Below are positions 53,058-60,686 of a stretch of DNA of 64,000 nt, one piece after another. The notes beneath the pieces are model-generated. The model did not search any database, had not been told where the DNA came from, and saw only the letters and a program-made list of their open reading frames with translations. The DNA lies in NCBI RefSeq assembly GCF_042466665.1, contig NZ_CP162102.1:7378001-7442000 (forward strand), in the 5' to 3' direction. This DNA is from Peterkaempfera podocarpi (GTDB taxonomy: Bacteria; Actinomycetota; Actinomycetes; Streptomycetales; Streptomycetaceae). Position 1 is the first letter of the stretch; each line of letters starts with the position of its first letter. The position numbers and the translations under genes were made by a program.

Positions 53058-53994
53058 GCACCGAGTCACCCGACAGTCCCTCCCCTCTCGACGTGCTGCG
53101 CGCCCGCCTGGCGACGGTGGTCGCCATCGCGGTGACACCTTTCCGCGAGGACGGCAGCGTGGAGTGGGACGCCCACGCCGCACTGGTCCGCCGCCTGGTG
53201 GAGCACCGCGTGGAGGTCATCACCGTCAACGGCAACACCGGCGAGTTCTACGCCCTGACCGGCGCGGAGACCCGGCGCGCGGTGGAGTCCGGCGTCGCGG
53301 CGGCCGCAGGCCGCGCCGAGGTCATGGCCGGAGTGGGACTGGACCTCGGCACCGCAGTCGCAGCCGCCCGGCACGCCCGGGAGGCCGGGGCCGGATCGCT
53401 GATGGTGCATCAGCCGGTGCACCCCTACCGCTCGGCCGAGGGCTGGATCGAGTACCACCGCGCCATCGCCGACTCGGTGCCGGAGCTGGCGTGGTGCTCT
53501 ATGTGCGCGACGCGCGTATCGGCGGCGAGCAGATCCGCACTCTGGCGGAGCACAGCCCCAATGTGATCGGGGTCAAGTACGCCGTCCCGGACCCGGTGCG
53601 CTTCGCCTCGGTGGCGCGCGACGCGGGGCTTGAACGGTTCACCTGGATCGCCGGCCTGGCCGAGCTCTCGGCCCCCGGCTACTGGGCGGTGGGTGCCACC
53701 GGCTTCACCTCCGGCCTGGTCAATGTGGCCCCCCAGCTGTCCACCGCGCTGCTGGAGGCGCTGCGGGGCGGGGACTACCCCAAGGCGATGGCGGTGTGGG
53801 AGAGGGTCCGGGTCTTCGAGGAGCTGCGTGCCGCCGACGCCTCGGCGGACAACGTCACCGTGGTCAAGGAGGCGCTGGCCCAGCTGGGCCTCTGCGGACG
53901 GACCGTACGGGCCCCGTCCCGGCTGCTGCCGGAGGAGCTGCGCACCCGGGTCGCCGGGCTGACGAACCAGTGGCGGGACGGTGGCTGGCTGTGA
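53054..53994 (+). CDS. DHDPS/NAL-family aldolase or dehydratase, broken by one missing base
   Basis: ATG at 53054 overlaps the GntR stop (ATGA). First frame: LATVVAIAVTPFREDGSVEWDAHAALVRRLVEHRVEVITVNGNTGEFYALT, where GNTGE replaces the GTTGE of dihydrodipicolinate synthase, up to ADSVPEL at 53488. Second frame: VVLYVRDARIGGEQIRTLAEHSPNVIGVKYAVPD, with the Tyr of YVRD and the Schiff-base Lys of GVKY. CTG-GC-GTG at 53486-53493 lacks one G. The restored protein has 313 residues and all catalytic residues. The nearest functional idea is 5-dehydro-4-deoxyglucarate dehydratase or a 2-keto-3-deoxy sugar-acid aldolase, acting after the dehydratase encoded next. Confidence 0.87.
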
Positions 53995-55814
53995 TCGACA
54001 CCATCGGGGAGACCCTCCCCTCGCAGAGCGAACCCCAGTCGCCGTCGCAGCAGCCGCAGCACGGGCCGGGCGACGGCACGGCGGCCGTCCCGCTGCGCAG
54101 CGCCGCCTGGTTCGGCGACGGCGCCACCGGCGGCAAGCTGCGCGCCTTCAGCCACCGCTCCCGGATGCGCCAGCTCGGCTATCTGCCCGAGGAGCACCTG
54201 GGCAAGCCGGTCATAGCCATCCTCAACACCTGGTCGGACATCAACCCCTGCCATATGCACCTGCGCGAGCGTGCCGAGCAGGTGAAGCGCGGGGTGTGGC
54301 AGGCAGGCGGTTTCCCCCTGGAGTTCCCGGTGTCCACACTGTCGGAGACCTTCCAGAAGCCCACCCCCATGCTCTACCGCAACCTGCTCGCCATGGAGAC
54401 GGAGGAGCTGCTGCGCTCCTACCCCGTGGACGGCGCGGTGCTGATGGGCGGCTGCGACAAGACCGTCCCCGCCCTGCTGATGGGCGCGGCCAGCGCGGGG
54501 CTGCCGGCCCTGGTGGTGCCGTCCGGGCCGATGCTGCGCGGGCACCACCGCGGCCGCACGCTGGGCAGCGGGACCGATCTGTGGGCGTACTGGGACGAGT
54601 TCCGGGCCGGACGGATCGGCGAGTGCGAGATGGCGCAGGTCGAGTGCGGTCTGGCCCGCTCACCGGGCCACTGCATGACCATGGGCACCGCCTCCACCAT
54701 GACCGCCGCGGCGGAGGCGCTGGGCATGGCGCTGCCCGGCTCCTCGTCCATCCCGGCGGTGGACAGCGCCCACCACCGGATGGCCGCGGCCTCCGGGGCC
54801 CGCGCCGTGGCGCTGGTGCACGAGCAGCTGACCCCTGCGGCGGTGATGACACGGGAGGCCTTCGAGGACGCCGCCGCGACCGTGCTGGCCCTCGGCGGCT
54901 CCACCAACGCCCTGATCCATCTCATCGCGCTGGCCGGACGGGTGGGCGTCAAGCTCTCCCTGGACGACTTCGACGCCATCGGCCGCAGGGTGCCGGTACT
55001 GGCGGACGTCAGGCCGGTGGGCGCCTTCCTGATGGAGGACTTCTACTACGCGGGCGGCCTGCCCGCGCTCCTTGCCCAGCTGGCACAGGTCCCGCAGGCA
55101 CTGCACCCCGAGCGGACCACGGTCACCGGAAAGCCCTTCGCCTCCTACTACAGCGGCGCGGAGATCCACCAGCCGCAGGTGATCCGCACCCCGCAGGACC
55201 CGGTGTCCCCGGAGGGCGGCGTCGCGGTGCTGCGCGGCAACCTCGCCCCGGGCGGGGCGGTGATCAAGCATCTGGCGGCCGACCCCCGGCTGCTCAGCCA
55301 CACCGGGCCCGCCGTGGTGTTCGACTCCTACCAGGAGCTCCAGCAGCGGATCGACGACCCCGAACTCGGCATCACCGAGGACACCGTCCTGGTGCTGAGG
55401 GGTGCCGGTCCGCTCGGCGGACCGGGCATGCCCGAGTACGGCATGCTGCCCATCCCCGCCTATCTGCTGGAACGCGGGGTCAAGGACCTGGTCCGTATCT
55501 CCGACGCCCGGATGAGCGGCACCAGCTACGGCACCTGCGTGCTCCACGTGGCGCCGGAGTCCCATGTGGGCGGGCCGCTCGCCCTGCTGCGCACCGGCGA
55601 CCTGGTCACCCTGGACGTGCCCGGCCGGGTGCTGCGGACGGAGGTGGACGACGCCGAGCTGGAGCGGCGCCGCACCGAGTGGCAGCCGCCTCCGCCCCGC
55701 TTCGAGCGCGGCTACGGCTCGCTGTACGCCACGCACATCACCCAGGCCGACGAGGGCTGCGACTTCGACTTCCTGGCGCAGCCGGGGCACAACCCGGAGC
55801 CCAATCCGTCCTGA
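53991..55814 (+). CDS. IlvD/Edd-family sugar-acid dehydratase
   Basis: 607 residues, GTG at 53991 overlapping the aldolase stop (GTGA). Fe-S dehydratase motifs: ILNTWSDINPCHMHLRERAEQVKRGVWQAGGFPLEFP, VLMGGCDKTVPALLMGAASAGLPA (cluster Cys), ECGLARSPGHCMTMGTASTMTAAAEALGMALPGS (cluster Cys), ALGGSTNALIHLIALAGRVGV, and the terminal RISDARMSGTSYGTCVLHVAPES. The N-terminal 30 residues are Gln/Pro-rich. Members of this subgroup dehydrate D-xylonate, L-arabinonate, galactonate or similar to 2-keto-3-deoxy acids rather than serving branched-chain amino acid synthesis, which fits the preceding aldolase. Confidence 0.9.
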   Translation: MIDTIGETLPSQSEPQSPSQQPQHGPGDGTAAVPLRSAAWFGDGATGGKLRAFSHRSRMRQLGYLPEEHLGKPVIAILNTWSDINPCHMHLRERAEQVKRGVWQAGGFPLEFPVSTLSETFQKPTPMLYRNLLAMETEELLRSYPVDGAVLMGGCDKTVPALLMGAASAGLPALVVPSGPMLRGHHRGRTLGSGTDLWAYWDEFRAGRIGECEMAQVECGLARSPGHCMTMGTASTMTAAAEALGMALPGSSSIPAVDSAHHRMAAASGARAVALVHEQLTPAAVMTREAFEDAAATVLALGGSTNALIHLIALAGRVGVKLSLDDFDAIGRRVPVLADVRPVGAFLMEDFYYAGGLPALLAQLAQVPQALHPERTTVTGKPFASYYSGAEIHQPQVIRTPQDPVSPEGGVAVLRGNLAPGGAVIKHLAADPRLLSHTGPAVVFDSYQELQQRIDDPELGITEDTVLVLRGAGPLGGPGMPEYGMLPIPAYLLERGVKDLVRISDARMSGTSYGTCVLHVAPESHVGGPLALLRTGDLVTLDVPGRVLRTEVDDAELERRRTEWQPPPPRFERGYGSLYATHITQADEGCDFDFLAQPGHNPEPNPS

Positions 55815-56069
55815 GTGCCTGGCCGGGCCGGACGGCGGAGGCGAGGGCCCCCTCGCGGCGATCAGGCCCTCGCCTCAAGAGAGATAAATCGTTTAAAGTT
55901 CTATTTGGGGGGATTTGGGATGGGTGTTCCTGGGGAGAAACACTCACGGCGCGCCGAAACGACCTCGTCGGCCCTCACGGGCCGAGGCCGGGAAAGTTCC
56001 TCTCCGACGCTCGGGGGCGGCCGGGCGGGGTCGGTGCCATCGATCCTCTCTGAAGAAGGTGGTGGCTTT
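55815..56069 (+). other. leader of the Gly/Tyr/His-rich protein gene
   Basis: 255 bases. AT-rich TAAATCGTTTAAAG (55885-55898) may contain the promoter. The following about 160 bases include a 7-bp hairpin TCGGCCC-TCAC-GGGCCGA (55968-55985) and GGGGAGAAAC. A structured 5' leader is possible; I could not match it to a known riboswitch. Confidence 0.4.
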
Positions 56070-56408
56070 ATGTCCACCAATCGTTTTGTGCGAGCCGCAG
56101 CGCTGGGCGCCAGCGGCCTGATGCTGGTCGGCGGTGCCGCACTGGCCACGGCCGGAGCCGCTTCGGCCACGCCGACGCACTCCGCGACCTCCACCTCCCA
56201 GCAGCACTGGGGCCCCTGGGGTCACGGTTACGGCGGTTACGGCGGTTACGGCGGCTACGGCGGCTATGGCGGGTACGGCGGCTACGGCTGGGGCGGCCAC
56301 GGATACGGCGGCCACGGATACGGCGGTCACGGGTACGGCGGTTATGGCGGCTACGGCGGTCACGGGTACGGCGGTTATGGCGGCCACGGCGGCCACGGAT
56401 ACTGGTGA
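56070..56408 (+). CDS. secreted Gly/Tyr/His-rich repeat protein
   Basis: 112 residues, ATG at 56070 behind GAAGAAGGTGG. Signal peptide MSTNRFVRAAALGASGLMLVGGAALATAGAASA, very like that of the 14955-15233 protein. After a short Ser/Thr spacer (TPTHSATSTSQQHWGPW) the mature chain is made of GYG, GYGG and GHGYGG units to the final GYW. Such chains are flexible and can self-associate or bind metals through His and Tyr. Likely an extracellular structural protein of the wall or aerial surface; the role is inferred. Confidence 0.8.
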   Translation: MSTNRFVRAAALGASGLMLVGGAALATAGAASATPTHSATSTSQQHWGPWGHGYGGYGGYGGYGGYGGYGGYGWGGHGYGGHGYGGHGYGGYGGYGGHGYGGYGGHGGHGYW

Positions 56409-56550
56409 CCCAGCGCGTCCGTAGCCTCACAGCGACGGACGCAGAACCCAGGGGATCAGGGCGTGCAGGGTCCGATCACCGGTCCGGCACTCCTGTCCCC
56501 GTACCGCTCGATTCCATGAGCGGACCCGAGCCGGGCCAACCGGCTGAACG

Positions 56551-56592
56551 ACGGGACCCTGGCAGCCCGCATAAGGGCGGCCAGGGTCCCGT
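56551..56592 (+). terminator. terminator downstream of the Gly/Tyr/His-rich gene
   Basis: A perfect 13-bp stem pairs 56551-56563 (ACGGGACCCTGGC) with 56580-56592. The gap 56409-56759 holds nothing else I can support. Confidence 0.8.
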
Positions 56593-56759
56593 CGCCGTGT
56601 CCGGGCGGTGGCCGACGGCCAGGTGAGGCCTGGGGGACGATCCGAAGGCCCCGCCGCAACCGACCCGGCACCGTGCACGATCAACCGTGCACCATCCACT
56701 GCGGGCGTCGTCCGGCCGTGCCGGACCCCGCCCGGTGACATGTCCGCAGTCGCCGCAGG

Positions 56760-57200
56760 TCAGTCGCGGGGCAGCTTGGCGGCCGTGTCCAGGTAGAAGG
56801 TGTCGATGCTGTGGACGGCGCGGATGAAGTCGTCGAGGTTGACGGGCTTGGTGACATAAGCGTTGGCGTGACGCTGGTAGGCCCCGGAGACATCGTCCGG
56901 CGCCGCGGAGGTGGTGAGCACCACCACCGGGATGGCACGCAGATTCTCGTCGTGCTTCAGAACCGTGAGGAACTCGCGGCCGTTCATGCGCGGCATGTTG
57001 AGGTCGAGCACAATGAGGTCGGGCCGGGTGTTCTCCGGGTCGCGCAGGTACTCCAGGGCCGCGACACCGTCCTCGACATGGGTCAGCTTGCGGGCCCCGC
57101 CCCGCTCCAGCAGAGCGTCCTCGATGAGCATGGCGTCAGCCCGGTCGTCCTCCACCAGCAGGACGTCATAGGGGCGTGCGGGCGCGGCCATCATCATCAT
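56760..57200 (-). CDS. stand-alone response regulator (Rcp1-like)
   Basis: 146 residues. Four Met codons in a row (57200 to 57191) make the exact start uncertain; the first ATG overlaps the upstream stop as ATGA. Receiver domain: DVLLVEDDRADAMLIEDAL (acidic pair), RPDLIVLDLNMPRMNG (phosphorylated Asp), PVVVLTTSAAPDD (Thr/Ser), NAYVTKPVNLDDF (Lys). No output domain. Single-receiver proteins of this type pair with phytochrome-like kinases, and such a kinase is encoded divergently at 57714-59408. Confidence 0.9.
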   Translation of the reverse strand: MMMMAAPARPYDVLLVEDDRADAMLIEDALLERGGARKLTHVEDGVAALEYLRDPENTRPDLIVLDLNMPRMNGREFLTVLKHDENLRAIPVVVLTTSAAPDDVSGAYQRHANAYVTKPVNLDDFIRAVHSIDTFYLDTAAKLPRD

Positions 57201-57565
57201 CGGCTCCGGTCGGTGTGCGTGGCGGGGCGGTGAGGTTGGGCGGTCACCAGACCGGGCCAGCGGCGCCGGGCCGCCTGCCGGGTGATGCGGCAGGCCTTCC
57301 CGAGCTGCGGGTAGCCGGCGCCGGCTCTGGCGGCCTCCTCGGCTGCCTGGTCGGCCAGACGCTCGACTGCCTTCTGGAGATAGACCAGCGTGTGCAGATA
57401 GGCCAGGCTGGCGGCACGCTCCGTGGTGCTCGCGTCGTCGCCGGGAGCCGCCAGCGGTTGGAACGCCCGGTCGGCCAGACGGCGGGCCAGCTCGCTCACC
57501 GACTGCTCTGCGAGTGCGGCGATCTGATCCTCGGTCTGCACCGAGGAGAAGTGTGTGCCGGGCAT
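57197..57565 (-). CDS. small HTH-like protein coupled to the response regulator
   Basis: 122 residues, ATG at 57565. Helical protein: QTEDQIAALAEQSVSELARRLADRAFQPL, a central ERAASLAYLHTLVYLQKAVERLADQAAEEA, then YPQLGKACRITRQAARRRWPGL, which reads like a helix-turn-helix with a basic recognition helix. The basic tail ends THTDRSR. Its stop overlaps the response-regulator start. Possibly the DNA-binding partner of the system; family unrecognised. Confidence 0.72.
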   Translation of the reverse strand: MPGTHFSSVQTEDQIAALAEQSVSELARRLADRAFQPLAAPGDDASTTERAASLAYLHTLVYLQKAVERLADQAAEEAARAGAGYPQLGKACRITRQAARRRWPGLVTAQPHRPATHTDRSR

Positions 57566-57713
57566 GGCATCACCCTAGGCGATCAGTTCGAAGGGCGACA
57601 ACAGGGGTTGTCATGTCGCTGTACTGTGTCCCTGCCGTCCTGGACCAGGGTGGCCCAACTGGCGCGGCACTGCCCTTCCGTACCCCGGGAGGAGGGAGCA
57701 CGGAGGGTGGGAC

Positions 57714-59408
57714 GTGGGGATCGAGACGCTGCCGGCGCAGCCGGCGGTGGGTGACGACGTGCGGGGCGCGGACCGGGGTGGTGACAGGGGTCCGAGAGCC
57801 GGCTGGACGACGCGGAACTGGACGACGCGGAAGCTGCTGCGTGCCGGAGTGGGTGCCTCCCTGGCGGTGCTGGCGCTCCTCGGCGGCCTGGGTGTGTGGG
57901 CGCTGGCGCGGACCGGCACGGCCACGACCGAGCTGGTGGATGTCGGATCGCCGGCGCTGACCCTCTCGGTGCGGCTGGAAGCAGCCCTGGTCGACCAGGA
58001 GACCGGGATCCGAGGCTACGGACTGACGGGCCAACGGGACTTCATCCAGCCGTACGCCCAGGGGCTCGCCGAGCAGAAGTCAGCCGTGGACAGCCTGCGG
58101 CCGCTGGTCGCCCATGACCGCAGGGCGCGCGCCGACCTGGAGGAGGTGCTGGCCCGGGCCGCGACCTGGCAGGCCAGGATCGCCCGTCCGGTGGCCGCCG
58201 CACCCGCCGGCAGTGCGGCGGTCGCGCTGGCCGCCGAGCGCGCCGACGAGGGCAAGACAACCTTCGACGCGGTACGCGCGGCCACCTCGGCCCAGCAGCA
58301 GCACCTCCAGAAGTCCCGCGCCACCGCGCGGGCCGACCTGGAACACGCCATGGCGCTGCGCAACGTGGTCTTCTGCGCCATCGCCGCACTGATCGTGCTG
58401 CTGGCCGCGCTGATCTTCGAGGGGTTGCGGCGCGGTGTGACCGTACCGCTGGAGCAGCTGTCGGCCGATGCCCGCCGGGTCGCCGGGGGCAGCTTCGGAC
58501 ACGCCGTCACCGCCGGCGGCCCCGCCGATCTGCGCCGGCTCGCAGCGGATGTGGAGGCGATGCGCCGGCGGCTCGCGGACGAACTCGACTTCACCGAGCA
58601 CGCCCGCGGCGTCCTCGACGAGCAGGCCGCCGACCTGCGGAGGTCCAACGCCGAGCTGGAGCAGTTCGCCTATGTCGCCTCCCACGACCTCCAGGAGCCG
58701 CTGCGCAAGGTCGCCAGCTTCTGCCAGCTGCTCCAGCGCCGCTACGCCGACCAGCTCGACGAACGCGCCAACCAGTACATCGGTTTCGCCGTCGACGGCG
58801 CCAACCGGATGCAGATCCTGATCAATGACCTGCTGGCCTTCTCCCGGGTCGGCCGTGTGCACAACCAGCACGCCGTGGTCGATCTGGAGCACGTCCTCGC
58901 GGCGACGCTCGACGCGCTGAGCGTGGCCGTCGAGGAGTCCGGCGCCGAGGTCGCCCACGACCCGCTGCCCACCGTGGCGGGCGATGCGACCCAGCTGGGG
59001 ATGCTCTGGCAGAACCTGCTCTCCAACGCGGTCAAGTTCCGCGATCCGCAACGGCCGCCCCGCATCCGTGTCGAGGCCGTCCGGGACGGGAGCCTCTGGC
59101 GCTTCGCGATTACCGACAACGGCATCGGCATCGACCCGGAGTACGCGGAGAAGGTGTTCGTCATCTTCCAGCGACTGCACACCAAGGATGCCTATCCGGG
59201 CAGCGGCATCGGCCTGGCGATGTGCCGGAAGATCGTCGAGTTCCACGGTGGCACCATCCACATCGACACCGCCCACACCTCCGGCACACGCATCGTCTTC
59301 ACCCTCCCCGCCCCTGAGGAGGATCCGCCGTCGCCCGACCCGGAGTCCGGCTCCGAGCCGACCGCCGCGGACAGCGTCGACACCGCCCCGGGCGAGGATG
59401 CGTCGTGA
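57714..59408 (+). CDS. CHASE3-type sensor histidine kinase, phytochrome-like transmitter
   Basis: 564 residues, GTG at 57714 with GGAGGG 7 bases upstream. TM1 about 44-68 (GVGASLAVLALLGGLGVWALA). An extracellular CHASE3-like helical domain follows (ALVDQETGIRGYGLTGQRDFIQPYAQGL, the DxETGxRGYxLTG motif). TM2 is about 222-243, then HAMP (VTVPLEQLSADARRVAGGSFGHAV) and a short coiled coil. H-box is EQFAYVASHDLQEPLRKV; catalytic motifs are QNLLSNAVKF (N), ITDNGIGID (G1), VFVIFQRLH (F) and GSGIGLAMCRKIVE (G2). The Asp/Glu/Pro tail is disordered. Its stop overlaps the PP2C response regulator (GTGA). It senses an unknown extracytoplasmic cue. Confidence 0.92.
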   Translation: MGIETLPAQPAVGDDVRGADRGGDRGPRAGWTTRNWTTRKLLRAGVGASLAVLALLGGLGVWALARTGTATTELVDVGSPALTLSVRLEAALVDQETGIRGYGLTGQRDFIQPYAQGLAEQKSAVDSLRPLVAHDRRARADLEEVLARAATWQARIARPVAAAPAGSAAVALAAERADEGKTTFDAVRAATSAQQQHLQKSRATARADLEHAMALRNVVFCAIAALIVLLAALIFEGLRRGVTVPLEQLSADARRVAGGSFGHAVTAGGPADLRRLAADVEAMRRRLADELDFTEHARGVLDEQAADLRRSNAELEQFAYVASHDLQEPLRKVASFCQLLQRRYADQLDERANQYIGFAVDGANRMQILINDLLAFSRVGRVHNQHAVVDLEHVLAATLDALSVAVEESGAEVAHDPLPTVAGDATQLGMLWQNLLSNAVKFRDPQRPPRIRVEAVRDGSLWRFAITDNGIGIDPEYAEKVFVIFQRLHTKDAYPGSGIGLAMCRKIVEFHGGTIHIDTAHTSGTRIVFTLPAPEEDPPSPDPESGSEPTAADSVDTAPGEDAS

Positions 59409-60651
59409 CCCCTGCCGCCCTCCGTGGAGCCGACGACCCCCTGCCGGACCCCACGGGCTCCGGAGCACCCGCGCACTACCGCGTGCTGCTCTCGTCGAGG
59501 ACGACGCCGGCGATGCCCTGCTGGTCGAGGAACTCCTCGCCGACACCGGCCTCCAGCACACCCTGGTCTGGCGCCAGACCCTGGCCGAGGCCCGCTCCGA
59601 GCTGTCCTCGTCAATGGCCGACTGCGTGCTGCTCGACCTCCATCTGCCCGACGCGTTCGGCACCCGAGGGGTCACCGAGATCCAGAAGGCAGCCCCCCAT
59701 GCGGCCGTCATCGTGCTGACCGGCCTCGCGGAGTCGCAGGCCGGAGCCGAGGCGGTGGCGGCCGGAGCCCAGGACTACCTGGTCAAGGGCAGCGTCGAAC
59801 CGGACCTGCTGCTGCGGGCGCTGCGCTACGCCGTGCACCGCAAGCAGGCCGAGCGGGCCAACGCCGAACTCCAGGCCAACCGTCTGCGGGCGGAGGAGAA
59901 CGCCCGCCTGGAACGCGGCCTGCTGCCCAAGCCGCTGCTCTCCGGCAGTGCGCTGACCGCCGCCACCCGCTATCTGCCGGGACGCGAGCGCACCCTGCTC
60001 GGCGGTGACTTCCTGGATGCCGTGGAGACCGACGACGGGCTCGTCCACGCCGTGATAGGGGATGTCAGCGGCCATGGACCGGACGAGGCCGCCCTCGGCG
60101 TGAGCCTGCGCATCACCTGGCGTGCGCTGACCTTCGCCGGCCATCGCGGGGTGGGTCTGCTCGACCTGCTGGAGCAGATGCTCGTCGCCGAGAGGACCCG
60201 CGACGACACCTTCGCCACCTGTGCACTGCTCACTCTGGACCCCGCGCGGGCCGCGGCCGAGGTGTACCTCGCAGGGCATCACGAGCCGCTGCTGACCGCC
60301 GAAGGCACCACCCGTGTCCTCGACGCGGAGCACGGGGTCGCCCTGGGCATCGCCCCCGGCCTGCGCCACTGGTTCCCGACCGAGCTCACACTGCCGGCCA
60401 CGGGGGCGCTCACGCTCTACACCGACGGTCTGATCGAGGGGCACACCGGCCGGGGCAGCGACCGGCTGGGCATCGAGGGTCTGCTGGACATCATCGACCG
60501 GACCTCGCGGACCGACGCGGAGGGCCAGCTGGACCATGTCATCTCCACCGTCCGGGGCCTCAACGCCGGGCGGCACGCCGACGACCTGGCCATCCTCCGC
60601 CTGGACTGGTGCTCGTCGTCCATTGCACCGTCCGGGGACCGGCGGCGCTGA
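59405..60651 (+). CDS. response regulator fused to PP2C/SpoIIE phosphatase, broken by one missing base
   Basis: GTG at 59405 overlaps the kinase stop. The first about 29 codons (to HYRVLL) are in one frame, while VEDDAGDALLVEELLADTG and the rest are in the next; one base is missing at about 59492-59494. Restored length is 415 residues. Receiver domain: VEDD, DCVLLDLHLPDAFG (phospho-Asp), VIVLTGLAES (Thr) and QDYLVKGSVE (Lys). A coiled coil (RKQAERANAELQANRLRAEENARLERGLLP) leads to the PP2C domain: LLGGDFLDAVE, AVIGDVSGHGPDEAAL, YLAGHHEPLL, LTLYTDGLIEGH and HADDLAILRL, including the metal Asp residues. Such RsbU-like phosphatases act on anti-anti-sigma factors; none is encoded here, so the target is elsewhere. 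Confidence 0.87.
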
Positions 60652-60686
60652 GCACAGCCGGCGCACCGCACCCAGCGCCGCACGCC

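Noticed and set aside
55885..55898. TAAATCGTTTAAAG as a LacI-type operator
   Set aside because: Symmetry is poor compared with the sites at 46609 and 52159; more likely just an AT-rich promoter.
59405..60651. Programmed -1 frameshift in the PP2C response regulator
   Set aside because: No slippery heptamer or downstream structure at 59490, and three other genes show the same kind of one-base loss.
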